A stretch of 64,000 nucleotides of DNA from Grimontia celer (lineage in GTDB: Bacteria; Pseudomonadota; Gammaproteobacteria; Enterobacterales; Vibrionaceae), in NCBI RefSeq assembly GCF_900055185.1, contig NZ_FIZX01000003.1:248001-312000 (forward strand), written 5' to 3'. The notes under the pieces are model-generated. The model saw nothing but the letters and a program-made list of their open reading frames with translations, made no database searches and was not told where the DNA came from. The first letter of the stretch is position 1. Each line of letters begins with the position of its first letter. Below are positions 1-7,987 of the stretch, one piece after another. The translations under genes were made by a program, and so were the position numbers.

Positions 1-684
1 CTCAAAGTCAGCGTTTCTACCCAGCCACTGACGATAGAACTCCAGCGCTTGTGGCAAGACCGTAATGCTATTACGTGAACCCGATGTTGAGCGCTGAATC
101 TGAATTTGATCGCCGGCTTGGAGCACCATTCCTATTGCATACGGTGCGGTTGTGTAGGGTTCAAACTGGGCGTAAACATCGGGTAGTGGCGCGTCGAAAT
201 CGACCACCAACACTTTCTTATCTGGGTGTTGATTGAGATAAATGAAGGCTTCGAGCAAGGCATAGTGAAATCCGTCAGCACCGCCCGCAAGAGATGTGGC
301 CGGGATAGGTTTTTTCGTCGCGATAGTAAATAAGCCTGCTGCGGTGTTATGCACGGATTGCGAGAAAGCTGTGGGCGAAGCCGGCTCCCCAGCCAGAATT
401 TCCTGAAGCAACTGGACGGTTCTTTGAAGCTCACCATGTCGGCTTGAAAAAACCGTATAGGCGATGTCCTCGTCAGCTGCTAGGGTTGCCGCAACCTGAA
501 CCACAATTTTGCTCAGCGGACTCATGCGACGTCTCATCATTGCCGGGATGGTGCTGGCTGCTGGCGCAGGAGCGTCATCCGGCCACTGACATTGATCTTG
601 CTGCCATCTTGTCCAGTCTTCCGGGTTTTCTAATCCGGGCGACAAAGCGAAAAGTCTCGGGATATTAAATTGAATACTGCTCAT
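1..684 (-). CDS. Beta-ketoacyl synthase-like chain length factor, aryl polyene type (partial, C-terminus off the window)
   Basis: The reading frame is open from an ATG (complement of 682-684) to the window edge, giving the first 228 residues. It begins MSSIQFNIPRLFAL and carries the run FSSRHGELQRT (about residue 79), then SPTAFSQSVHN. These are hallmarks of the N-terminal ketoacyl-synthase-like family (PF13723) found in aryl polyene and flexirubin pigment clusters. Where an active ketoacyl synthase has its nucleophilic Cys, this protein has SLAGGADG with no Cys. A role as chain length factor, pairing with an active KS, is therefore more likely than catalysis. In characterised aryl polyene systems the equivalent is called ApeC. 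It is transcribed divergently from the genes at 840-3607. The rest of the cluster presumably lies to the left and is not visible here. Confidence 0.8.
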   Translation of the reverse strand, partial: MSSIQFNIPRLFALSPGLENPEDWTRWQQDQCQWPDDAPAPAASTIPAMMRRRMSPLSKIVVQVAATLAADEDIAYTVFSSRHGELQRTVQLLQEILAGEPASPTAFSQSVHNTAAGLFTIATKKPIPATSLAGGADGFHYALLEAFIYLNQHPDKKVLVVDFDAPLPDVYAQFEPYTTAPYAIGMVLQAGDQIQIQRSTSGSRNSITVLPQALEFYRQWLGRNADFE

Positions 685-715
685 CGGTGGTGCTATAACA
701 TCTTTGATTATGTGG

Positions 716-790
716 CTGATCAAGGTATTGGCGCCTTGAGCAGTGTTTAATACTTCGCTTGGTAGGAAGTCAGAATGCGATCATATCGCA
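716..790. promoter_or_regulatory. Divergent intergenic region with two inverted repeats (candidate operators)
   Basis: The 155-bp gap between the ketoacyl synthase-like gene and the lipoprotein gene must hold both promoters. It contains an imperfect inverted repeat, CTGATCAAGG/CCTTGAGCAG, with an 8-nt spacer at 716-743. A second, perfect repeat, TGCGAT-CAT-ATCGCA, lies at 776-790. Either could bind a regulator or form a leader hairpin. No regulator gene for the locus is visible in the window, so the function is inferred from symmetry alone. Confidence 0.35.
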
Positions 791-839
791 ATGGCTACAT
801 CGCGCAACCAAGGGATTAAAATTAGAGAGGGAGTCAGTT

Positions 840-1232
840 GTGAAATTTAAAAAATATCTCGTTTTGTTGGCAATGGCATTTGTTCTGGCGGGCTGTGGTC
901 GTGTTCAGCCAATTAAAAATGTCGAAAATGCACCGGTTGCTTTCAATATTCCCGCAGCGTCAGTGAAACAGGCAATTATTGAATCTGGTGTGGACCGTGG
1001 CTGGATCATGACAGAAACCACCCCGGGCGTCATTCGTGGTGAATTATTTGTGCGTTCGCACCGCGCCGTTATTGAAATTCCATACAGCGACAAGAGCTAT
1101 TCCATTAATTATGTGGAGTCAGAGAACTTGATGGAAAGCGACGGTAAAATCCACCGTAATTACAACCGCTGGGTGAACAATCTAGATGTCGATATCCGCA
1201 AGAAACTGGCGGTTATGGCAGCTTCCCAGTAA
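840..1232 (+). CDS. Small lipoprotein of the pigment locus, function unknown
   Basis: The start is GTG at 840, preceded by AGAGAGGGAG. Longer upstream starts would put a charged stretch before the signal peptide. The 130-residue product opens with MKFKKYLVLLAMAF and a lipobox LAGC, so it should be lipid-modified at the Cys near residue 19. The rest is a small soluble domain of about 110 residues with spaced conserved-looking positions (AII..GVDRGW, G.IRGEL, IPY...YSINY). I do not recognise an enzymatic family. Its place directly upstream of the methyltransferase (25-bp gap) suggests co-transcription and perhaps a role in pigment placement at the outer membrane, which is an inference. Confidence 0.75.
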   Translation: MKFKKYLVLLAMAFVLAGCGRVQPIKNVENAPVAFNIPAASVKQAIIESGVDRGWIMTETTPGVIRGELFVRSHRAVIEIPYSDKSYSINYVESENLMESDGKIHRNYNRWVNNLDVDIRKKLAVMAASQ

Positions 1233-1257
1233 AAAGAGTTAAGTAGTAGGTTATAGA

Positions 1258-2328
1258 GTGAATTCATTTCAAGCGGATCCGTATAACGCTTTGAATGCAA
1301 AAACTGAGGCGCAAAAGTTAGCTTTTGCGCCTATTGTTTTTCATGCAGCGCGAACCTTGCGAGACCTCGGTGTTTTAGCAGCATTGGATGGTGCTGGCTC
1401 TGAAGGTTTGGATGCGGCAGCCATTGCCGGGAAAACGGGTGTGTCAGAATACGGCGTGAAGGTACTGCTTGATATGGCAGTCAGTGCGCATATCGTGACT
1501 TGGCAATCACCAAACTATGTACTGGCGAATGTAGGATATTTTCTTCTCAATGATGGAATGACCCGTGCCAATATGGATTTCACGGCGGACGTTTGTTATG
1601 CCGCAATGGCACATCTAACGGAATCAATTGAGACGGCTAGCCCTGCAGGGCTCAAAGAGTTGGGGCAGTGGAGCTCGATTTATGAGGGGCTCTCAACGCT
1701 GCCGGAAAAAGCGAAAGAAAGCTGGTTCCAGTTTGATCACTTCTATTCCGATCGTTCATTCCCTTTGCTTCTTGAAAAAGTGTTTGCTTCCAAACCGAAG
1801 AAGCTATTCGATATCGGTGGCAATACGGGCAAATGGGCAACCCAATGCTGTAATTACGATGCAGATGTGGAAGTCACCATTATCGATTTGCCTCAGCAAA
1901 TTGAAATGGCACTAGAGCAGGCCAAAGTGAATGGTTTGGAAGAGCGAATAAAAGGTCATCCTTTCAATGCGCTGGATAATTCTCTTTCTCTGCCAGAAGG
2001 CGCGGACGTTTGGTGGATGAGTCAGTTTCTTGATTGTTTCTCGCCAATGGAAATCTTGAGTATTTTGCGCCGCGTTCGTCAGGCTGTGTCTTCTGATGCA
2101 ACGGTTTATATTCTCGAACTTTTCTGGGATGCGCAGAAATACGAAGCAGCCTCATACAGTTTGAATGCCACCTCGCTGTACTTTACGTGTCTGGCGAACG
2201 GAAATAGTCGTTTCTATCGCTGTGAAGAGTTTTTGCAGATTGTTGAAGAAGCAGGTTTCGAGGTTGCGGAGCGAACTGACAATATCGGCTTGGGGCATAC
2301 CCTGCTAACATTGAAAGCCCGTCCTTAA
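1258..2328 (+). CDS. SAM-dependent methyltransferase with winged-helix N-terminal domain
   Basis: The product is 356 residues from a GTG start. Residues 20-100 resemble the helical and winged-helix dimerisation domain of plant-type O-methyltransferases (TLRDLGVLAAL, AAIAGKTGVSEYGVKVLLDM). Residues 184-194 (FDIGGNTGKWA) are the SAM-binding motif I, with an acidic residue closing the next strand (IIDLP, D210). DVWWMSQFLDCFS occupies the post-motif position. Aryl polyenes commonly carry a methyl group on the phenyl head, so this enzyme may modify the aryl starter or head group. The substrate and whether an O or C atom is methylated cannot be read from the sequence. It sits between the lipoprotein and the flavoprotein, probably in one transcript. 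Confidence 0.75.
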   Translation: MNSFQADPYNALNAKTEAQKLAFAPIVFHAARTLRDLGVLAALDGAGSEGLDAAAIAGKTGVSEYGVKVLLDMAVSAHIVTWQSPNYVLANVGYFLLNDGMTRANMDFTADVCYAAMAHLTESIETASPAGLKELGQWSSIYEGLSTLPEKAKESWFQFDHFYSDRSFPLLLEKVFASKPKKLFDIGGNTGKWATQCCNYDADVEVTIIDLPQQIEMALEQAKVNGLEERIKGHPFNALDNSLSLPEGADVWWMSQFLDCFSPMEILSILRRVRQAVSSDATVYILELFWDAQKYEAASYSLNATSLYFTCLANGNSRFYRCEEFLQIVEEAGFEVAERTDNIGLGHTLLTLKARP

Positions 2329-2374
2329 CGGCGAATGTCGTTACCGTTTTGAAAAGTTGATAGGAGTCCATTTC

Positions 2375-3607
2375 TTGAAGTTGGAAACCACTCAAGTAGC
2401 AATTATTGGCGCAGGCCCATCCGGGGCAATAGCTGCTGCGCTGCTGAATCAGAAAGGCATTGATGTATTGGTGCTTGAGAAAGCGACATTTCCTCGGTTC
2501 TCTATTGGTGAAAGTCTGTTGCCTGCCTGCATGGAGTCAATCCGAGCTGCGGGCATGCTGGATGCCGTCAACGATGCGGGTTTTCAGTTTAAAAACGGTG
2601 CGGCGTTCAATCGCGAAGGGCTCTACATCAGCTTTGATTTCACAGACAAGTTTTCACCGGGCGCAGGCACAACCTATCAGGTGCAGCGAGCGGTGTTCGA
2701 CAAAGTGCTGGCTGATGACGCAGAAAGGCAAGGCGTGACCATTCGCTATCAACACGAGATTGAAGCAGTGGATGTGAATGCTGACAAGCCTGTTCTTCAT
2801 GTAAAAGATGAACAGGGCAAACCTTATCAGCTTCAAGCGGATTTTATTCTCGATGCGAGCGGTTTTGGCCGTGTATTGCCAAGACTGCTTGAACTGGAGA
2901 GTCCATCTTGCCTGCCGCCACGACAGGCGATTTTTACCCATATCGTCGACAACATTGATGCGACTGAATATGACAGAGACAAGATTCTGATCTCTGTGCA
3001 TCCGGATAACCATGATGTCTGGTATTGGCTGATCCCATTCAGCAACGGCACTTGCTCTTTCGGCATTGTTGGTGAGCCGGATTTCTTCGCGAATTATCCT
3101 GAAGACCACATAGCAGCTATCAAACAATTGGCGAGTGAAGAACCTTGGCTCGCGCAATTGCTCGCGAATGCGGAATATCCCAACCAGCCAGGTACAATTG
3201 GTGGCTATTCTGCGAATGTCAGCACGCTGGCTACAGACAAGTTCGCGCTGCTCGGTAATGCGGGTGAGTTTCTTGACCCGGTATTTTCTTCCGGCGTGAC
3301 CATTGCGATGAAATCGGCCGAACTTGCGGTCAATTCTCTGAGTCGCCAACTATCAGGCGAAAAAGTGGATTGGCTGAACGAGTACGAGAAACCACTTTTG
3401 CGCGGCGTTGATACTTTTCGCTGCTACGTCGAAGGTTGGTATAAGGGCACATTGCAGGATGTGATTTTCTACCCAAGCCCGGATCCGAAAATCAAACGTA
3501 TGGTATGTTCGATTCTGGCAGGTTATGCGTGGGATACTGATAACCCGTATGTGGATGAGCCAGTGAGACGACTCGATACGTTAGCGAAAATCTGTGCCGA
3601 GGCATAA
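2375..3607 (+). CDS. FAD-dependent oxidoreductase with flavin-dependent halogenase motifs
   Basis: I chose TTG at 2375, because AGGAG (2362-2366) lies at ideal spacing and the dinucleotide-binding fold follows at once. The product is 410 residues. It shows GAGPSG (residues 12-17) for FAD binding and GESLLP (45-50). A lysine lies in FQFKNGA at position 73, and WYWLIP at 216-221 matches the WxWxIP motif used to tell flavin-dependent halogenases from monooxygenases. A further FAD contact motif is in GNAGEFLDPVFSSG near residue 300. The family includes tryptophan and phenol halogenases as well as related oxidoreductases. Next to a methyltransferase and an aryl polyene ketoacyl synthase-like gene, an enzyme acting on the aryl group of the pigment is the simplest reading, but no halide chemistry is demonstrated. 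Confidence 0.75.
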   Translation: MKLETTQVAIIGAGPSGAIAAALLNQKGIDVLVLEKATFPRFSIGESLLPACMESIRAAGMLDAVNDAGFQFKNGAAFNREGLYISFDFTDKFSPGAGTTYQVQRAVFDKVLADDAERQGVTIRYQHEIEAVDVNADKPVLHVKDEQGKPYQLQADFILDASGFGRVLPRLLELESPSCLPPRQAIFTHIVDNIDATEYDRDKILISVHPDNHDVWYWLIPFSNGTCSFGIVGEPDFFANYPEDHIAAIKQLASEEPWLAQLLANAEYPNQPGTIGGYSANVSTLATDKFALLGNAGEFLDPVFSSGVTIAMKSAELAVNSLSRQLSGEKVDWLNEYEKPLLRGVDTFRCYVEGWYKGTLQDVIFYPSPDPKIKRMVCSILAGYAWDTDNPYVDEPVRRLDTLAKICAEA

Positions 3608-3636
3608 CGCACAGAATAAAGAGATAAACAAATAAA

Positions 3637-3664
3637 GAAAAGGCGGGAAACCCCGCCTTTTTCG
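3637..3664. terminator. Bidirectional rho-independent terminator
   Basis: The stem AGGCGGG/CCCGCCT has a 4-nt loop, with an A-tract on the left and a T-tract on the right. It lies between the convergent flavoprotein and barA genes, so it can end transcripts from both sides. Confidence 0.85.
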
Positions 3665-3670
3665 TTTCTG

Positions 3671-6415
3671 TCAGACCGTCTCATCCAGATAATGAGGCGA
3701 TTGCTCCCTAATGTTCTGAATTTCATCTAACAATTCAAAAAGCTCTGGCTCGATGTCTTCGACCGTTGCGCCTTTTTTAAGCTGGGTTTCCAATTCATGA
3801 CAAAGGTTTTTGAGCCTTGGTACACCGCTGTAGGCGCAGCTGCCATGGAGTTTGTGAATCACAGCACTCAAGTCGACCTTGCTGTCTTCGAGTGCCAGAT
3901 TCACTTTCTCTTCGACCTCATCAAAAGAGCGCACCAGCATCTGCAACATGTCTCTTGCCAAGTCTTCTTTGCCAGCCGCCTGCTTCATCGCCAATGACCA
4001 GTCAATATTGAGTGTCTCTCCCAGTTTGTTTGGGGTGATCAGCGGCGAATTAGGCTGGGTTTGGCCACTGTGCGGATGGGTCCAGTGGTGAAGTACCTGC
4101 TCTAGGATATGTTCTTCAATTGGCTTAGTGAGGTAATCGTCCATGCCTTCATTGAGCAAGCGCTCACGCTCGCCAGTCATGGCATGGGCGGTGACAGCTA
4201 CTACAGGCGTATGTTGATTGAGTGGTGTTTTGCGGATTTCCTGACAAGCTGTGACACCGTCCATTTCTGGCATTTGGATATCCATCAGGATGAGGTCGAA
4301 ACGTTGCTTCTGTGCGCAGGCGAGAGCTGCTTTACCATCTGATGCAGTAAACACATTGGTCACGCGTTCTTTCAACAAGGCGGTGATGAGTTTGAGGTTG
4401 GCAGGGTTGTCATCCACTGCCATTACAGTAAGCGGTGCTTTATCGGTATGGACTTCAACCGCTGGTGGCAGCAGAGCAAGTGACTGCTGTTCGCCCTGCA
4501 ATTGCTCAATGAGTTTTCTCACTGATAAAGGTTTGGCAAGGCAGGCTGCCACACCGGATGTAAGCAGCGCTTCTGACAAGGCAAGCTCTGTGGTTGGCAA
4601 ACAGAAGATGACCCGGTCGCTGAAGGTTTCAGCCTGTTTTGCCATGGCTATCAGTGCGTCACTTTCCGGTACATCGACGGCATCGACACAAATCAGTGCA
4701 GAGGAGACGCGATCTGAAGTTTCTGGCAACTCGGCATAATCGCTCAATGCCATGTCGAAATGCGCCAGACGTTCGCGCATCATCAGTCGGCTTTCATGGT
4801 CGGGTTCAATCAGCATCAGTGATTGCCCTTGCAGAGCTTCGGCATCGATAGGATGCACCAGCGGCAGATCAGTTTGGATTAGGGACATGGTGAACCAGAA
4901 GGTTGACCCCTGATGCAAACGGCTGGAGAAGCCAATGTCGCCGCCCATTTGCTGCACCAGCTTCTGGGTGATCACCAGGCCAAGGCCGGTACCACCATAA
5001 CGACGACTGATGCTGGCGTCTGCTTGACGGAAAGCCTGAAACAGTTGCGACTGCTGACGCTCTGAAATGCCGATGCCGGTATCACGGATGACAAACTGAA
5101 GCTCTAAACGCTCATCGCGTTGCTGTTTCAGTTCTACGCTGACACTGATATGACCGCGCTCGGTAAACTTAGTCGCGTTACCAATCAGGTTAGTGAGCAC
5201 TTGCTGGATGCGCAGCGGATCGCCAATTACGCCGGCTGGAATGCGAGGGTCGATACGAAGATTTAGCTCAAGGCCTTTTTCGTGCGCCATTGGCGCGAGT
5301 AGGCGCATTACTTCATCCAGCGAATCTTCAAAATCAAAAGGAATGTTTTCCAGAAGTAGTTTGCCTGCTTCCAGTTTTGAGAAGTCCAGAATGTCGTTGA
5401 TGATGGTCAGCAGGTTGTTGGCTGACTTTTCAATGGTCTGCAGATAATCCTGTTGGCTGCTGGAAAGCTGGGTTTTCAGCATCTGGCGGGTAAAGCCAAT
5501 GACACCATTCAGCGGAGTTCTAAGCTCATGGGACATGTTAGCGAGGAATTCCGATTTCACCCGCGCCGCTTCCTGCGCGTTTTTCTTGGCGATATCCAGC
5601 TCAACGTTCTGGATTTCTAACTGCTCCAAAGTTTCGCGTAAATCCGAAGTCGCCTGATCGATACTTTGCTGCATCTCAAGGTGATATTCCGACAGCGAAA
5701 TCGCCATCGCATTGATCCCGTTTTTCAGGGTGTCCAATTCACCAAGTAATTTGCCTTCAATCCGAACATCGAGATGCCCGCGACGGATTCTGTCGATCAT
5801 GCTTATCATCTGTTTGATTGGCATTTCGACATCTTGTAGTAGTCGGTAGGCGAAGAAACAGGAAAGGATCAGGCCAAGAATTAACACCACACCGGCGGAG
5901 ATGATCTCTTGATATTGCTTTAGCTTCACTGTGGAAAGATCCATTTCCATCGTGATGTAGCCAATGGGTTGCTCTTCCACCAGCGCGTTGTTAAAGCCAG
6001 CAATTGCACGGATGGGCGCGCGGAGTAACAGCGCATCCTTCAGGTGGATGACTTCCAGACGTTCTGGCAAAGGTTGCCCACGAGGCACTGCCAACAAATC
6101 GAGATTGCGATGATAGTTGGAGGTCACGAACAGATCATTTTGGCTGGAAAATACCGCAATGCTTCGGATGTATTCGCTGTGCTGACGGTGCGTGTGCCCA
6201 ATCAGGCGCCGCACGTTTTCCCGGCTTTCATTGGCGAGGCCAATTTCACTGGCGATTGCCAAGGGTTCGATAATCGCCTGTCCGGCTACAGCAAGCTGTT
6301 GTTCCAGTTCCTGATAACGGTTTTTGATGAAATAGGCGCTCAGCAAAATGCCGATGATAAGCGTCGGGGCAAGGGTTAGGGTGATTACTCTGGCGCGAAG
6401 TCCGTATTTGGTCAT
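3671..6415 (-). CDS. barA: Hybrid sensor histidine kinase BarA
   Basis: The 914-residue product has the full BarA layout. A membrane helix lies at about 12-30, then a periplasmic region, a second helix at about 170-192 and a HAMP domain. The phosphoacceptor box is SEFLANMSHELRTP with His296. An HATPase domain (DTGIGISE, GGTGLGLVI), a degenerate receiver, a receiver with DDNPAN and LMDIQMPEMDG, and a C-terminal HPt domain (HKLHGSCAYSG, His857) follow. In gammaproteobacteria BarA relays phosphate to UvrY (VarA), which induces Csr-type small RNAs that titrate CsrA; csrA itself is at 38403 in this window. It is divergent from rlmD, as in other Vibrionaceae and enterics. Confidence 0.96.
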   Translation of the reverse strand: MTKYGLRARVITLTLAPTLIIGILLSAYFIKNRYQELEQQLAVAGQAIIEPLAIASEIGLANESRENVRRLIGHTHRQHSEYIRSIAVFSSQNDLFVTSNYHRNLDLLAVPRGQPLPERLEVIHLKDALLLRAPIRAIAGFNNALVEEQPIGYITMEMDLSTVKLKQYQEIISAGVVLILGLILSCFFAYRLLQDVEMPIKQMISMIDRIRRGHLDVRIEGKLLGELDTLKNGINAMAISLSEYHLEMQQSIDQATSDLRETLEQLEIQNVELDIAKKNAQEAARVKSEFLANMSHELRTPLNGVIGFTRQMLKTQLSSSQQDYLQTIEKSANNLLTIINDILDFSKLEAGKLLLENIPFDFEDSLDEVMRLLAPMAHEKGLELNLRIDPRIPAGVIGDPLRIQQVLTNLIGNATKFTERGHISVSVELKQQRDERLELQFVIRDTGIGISERQQSQLFQAFRQADASISRRYGGTGLGLVITQKLVQQMGGDIGFSSRLHQGSTFWFTMSLIQTDLPLVHPIDAEALQGQSLMLIEPDHESRLMMRERLAHFDMALSDYAELPETSDRVSSALICVDAVDVPESDALIAMAKQAETFSDRVIFCLPTTELALSEALLTSGVAACLAKPLSVRKLIEQLQGEQQSLALLPPAVEVHTDKAPLTVMAVDDNPANLKLITALLKERVTNVFTASDGKAALACAQKQRFDLILMDIQMPEMDGVTACQEIRKTPLNQHTPVVAVTAHAMTGERERLLNEGMDDYLTKPIEEHILEQVLHHWTHPHSGQTQPNSPLITPNKLGETLNIDWSLAMKQAAGKEDLARDMLQMLVRSFDEVEEKVNLALEDSKVDLSAVIHKLHGSCAYSGVPRLKNLCHELETQLKKGATVEDIEPELFELLDEIQNIREQSPHYLDETV

Positions 6416-6609
6416 GCTGTCTATTCTGTGGGAGAATTGCCGTCATTTTTCAGACATACCGTGAATTTAATAGTTTAACCTCACGCAGTAAGTCTACACC
6501 AAAGCTGATGGCGAGAATTCAGCAGGTTATCACAACTGTCTGACCGCCAATATTCGAATCTATGCACAGACTGCCACGACGGTTTGCTGCGAAAGCTGGA
6601 ACATATGTA

Positions 6610-7926
6610 ATGGCGCGTTTTTTTAAGCCACAGAAGAAAAAGACTCTTGATACCAAGCACAAGGCGATGACCATTGCCCGTCTCGACCATCAAGGTGATG
6701 GTGTGGCGTTTGAAGGCAAAAAGCCGGTGTTTGTTGCTGGTGCATTGCCGGGTGAGGAAGTGCTATTGCAACTGACAGAAGATAAGCGCCAATTTGCGCG
6801 TGCCCGTCTTATCAAAGTCACCAAACCGAGTGCTGAGCGTATCAGACCATTTTGCCAGCATTACGGTGCGTGTGGCGGCTGTAACCTCCAGCATCTGGGC
6901 CATAGTGCTCAGATTGAAGCCAAGCAGGAAACGCTGTCCCAGTTGATGAAGAAATTTGCCTCAGCGGAGCTTGAGCAAGACGCGCCGGTGGTGTCTAAAG
7001 AAAAAGGTTACCGCCGCCGGGCACGCCTGAGTGTCAAAGTGAGTAAAAGTGGCAAGCTTGAAATGGGATTCCGTCAACGCAGCGCCAATGACATTGTGAC
7101 CGTCACAGACTGTCCGGTGCTTGATGCGGAGTTGAACGCGCTATTGCCGGATGTTTATACCTTGCTGGATGGTCTTCGTGGCCGTCGTATCATAGGTCAT
7201 ATTGAACTGGTGGCTTCCAATCAAGGTCGAGTACTTCTAGTTCGTGCTATCAAGCCGCTGCACGAAGACGATCAAGCAACGCTGAAAGGCTTCGCAGAAC
7301 ACCACGGTTTGATTTATTACTTGCAGCAAGCCGATGAGGCAGTGAACCGCGTTCTCGGTGAACAACCTAATTACGCACTTGGCGATCTGACGCTTGCCTT
7401 TGAGCCGCAGGACTTTATTCAGGTCAATGCGGATATCAATGAAAAGATGATTGCGCAGGCGCTGGATTGGCTGTCATTAACAGAAGACGATACGGTGCTT
7501 GATCTTTTCTGTGGCCTGGGCAATTTCAGTTTGCCGCTGGCTGAGAAGGCAAAAACCGTGGTCGGTATTGAAGGCGTGGAAGAGATGGTGCTGCGCGCAT
7601 CAGACAATGCGATGCGTAATCATCAAAGCAATGCGCGTTTCTATCATGCCAATCTGGAACAAGATGCGGCTGAAACTGTCTGGGGACGTGAAAGCTACAA
7701 CAAAATTTTGCTCGATCCGGCACGTGCTGGTGCTTTAGGGGTTATGCCTTATGTGGCACAATCTGGAGCTGAGCAGGTAGTGTATGTTTCCTGCAACCCG
7801 GCAACATTAGCACGTGACAGTCAGGTGCTTTTGGATAACGGGTATCAATTGGTTAGGTTGGGCATGTTGGACATGTTCCCACATACAGGGCACTTGGAGT
7901 CGATGGCGTTGTTTGTCAAAGATTGA
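6610..7926 (+). CDS. rlmD: 23S rRNA (uracil1939-C5)-methyltransferase RlmD
   Basis: The chosen start at 6610 gives MARFFKPQKKK, which matches the family N-terminus and a 438-residue length. An in-frame ATG at 6562 would add an unlikely basic extension. A TRAM domain occupies the first 70 residues or so. Four cysteines for the iron-sulfur cluster are present: CQHYGACGGC near residues 80-90 and a later Cys in VTDCPVL. The SAM site is DLFCGLGNFSLPLA and the catalytic Cys lies in YVSCNPATLARD. It methylates U1939 of 23S rRNA. It lies upstream of relA with a hairpin between them, as in Vibrio genomes. Confidence 0.96.
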   Translation: MARFFKPQKKKTLDTKHKAMTIARLDHQGDGVAFEGKKPVFVAGALPGEEVLLQLTEDKRQFARARLIKVTKPSAERIRPFCQHYGACGGCNLQHLGHSAQIEAKQETLSQLMKKFASAELEQDAPVVSKEKGYRRRARLSVKVSKSGKLEMGFRQRSANDIVTVTDCPVLDAELNALLPDVYTLLDGLRGRRIIGHIELVASNQGRVLLVRAIKPLHEDDQATLKGFAEHHGLIYYLQQADEAVNRVLGEQPNYALGDLTLAFEPQDFIQVNADINEKMIAQALDWLSLTEDDTVLDLFCGLGNFSLPLAEKAKTVVGIEGVEEMVLRASDNAMRNHQSNARFYHANLEQDAAETVWGRESYNKILLDPARAGALGVMPYVAQSGAEQVVYVSCNPATLARDSQVLLDNGYQLVRLGMLDMFPHTGHLESMALFVKD

Positions 7927-7935
7927 GTCGCCCAC

Positions 7936-7961
7936 CGGGCAACCATGATGGTTGCCCGTTT
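7936..7961 (+). terminator. Hairpin after rlmD, likely weak terminator or attenuator
   Basis: A 9-bp perfect stem, CGGGCAACC/GGTTGCCCG, has a 5-nt loop and only three T residues behind it. It lies 27 bp before the relA start. Partial termination with some read-through into relA is plausible. Confidence 0.55.
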
Positions 7962-7987
7962 AAGGATAAGAAAAACAGGATAGTGAA

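Noticed and set aside
444-668. A 74-codon plus-strand frame at the left edge
   Set aside because: It lies opposite the ketoacyl synthase-like gene, whose minus-strand translation is clearly a family member.
2654-3349. A 231-codon minus-strand frame inside the flavoprotein gene
   Set aside because: The plus-strand gene has clear FAD motifs across this region, and the antisense product has no family features.
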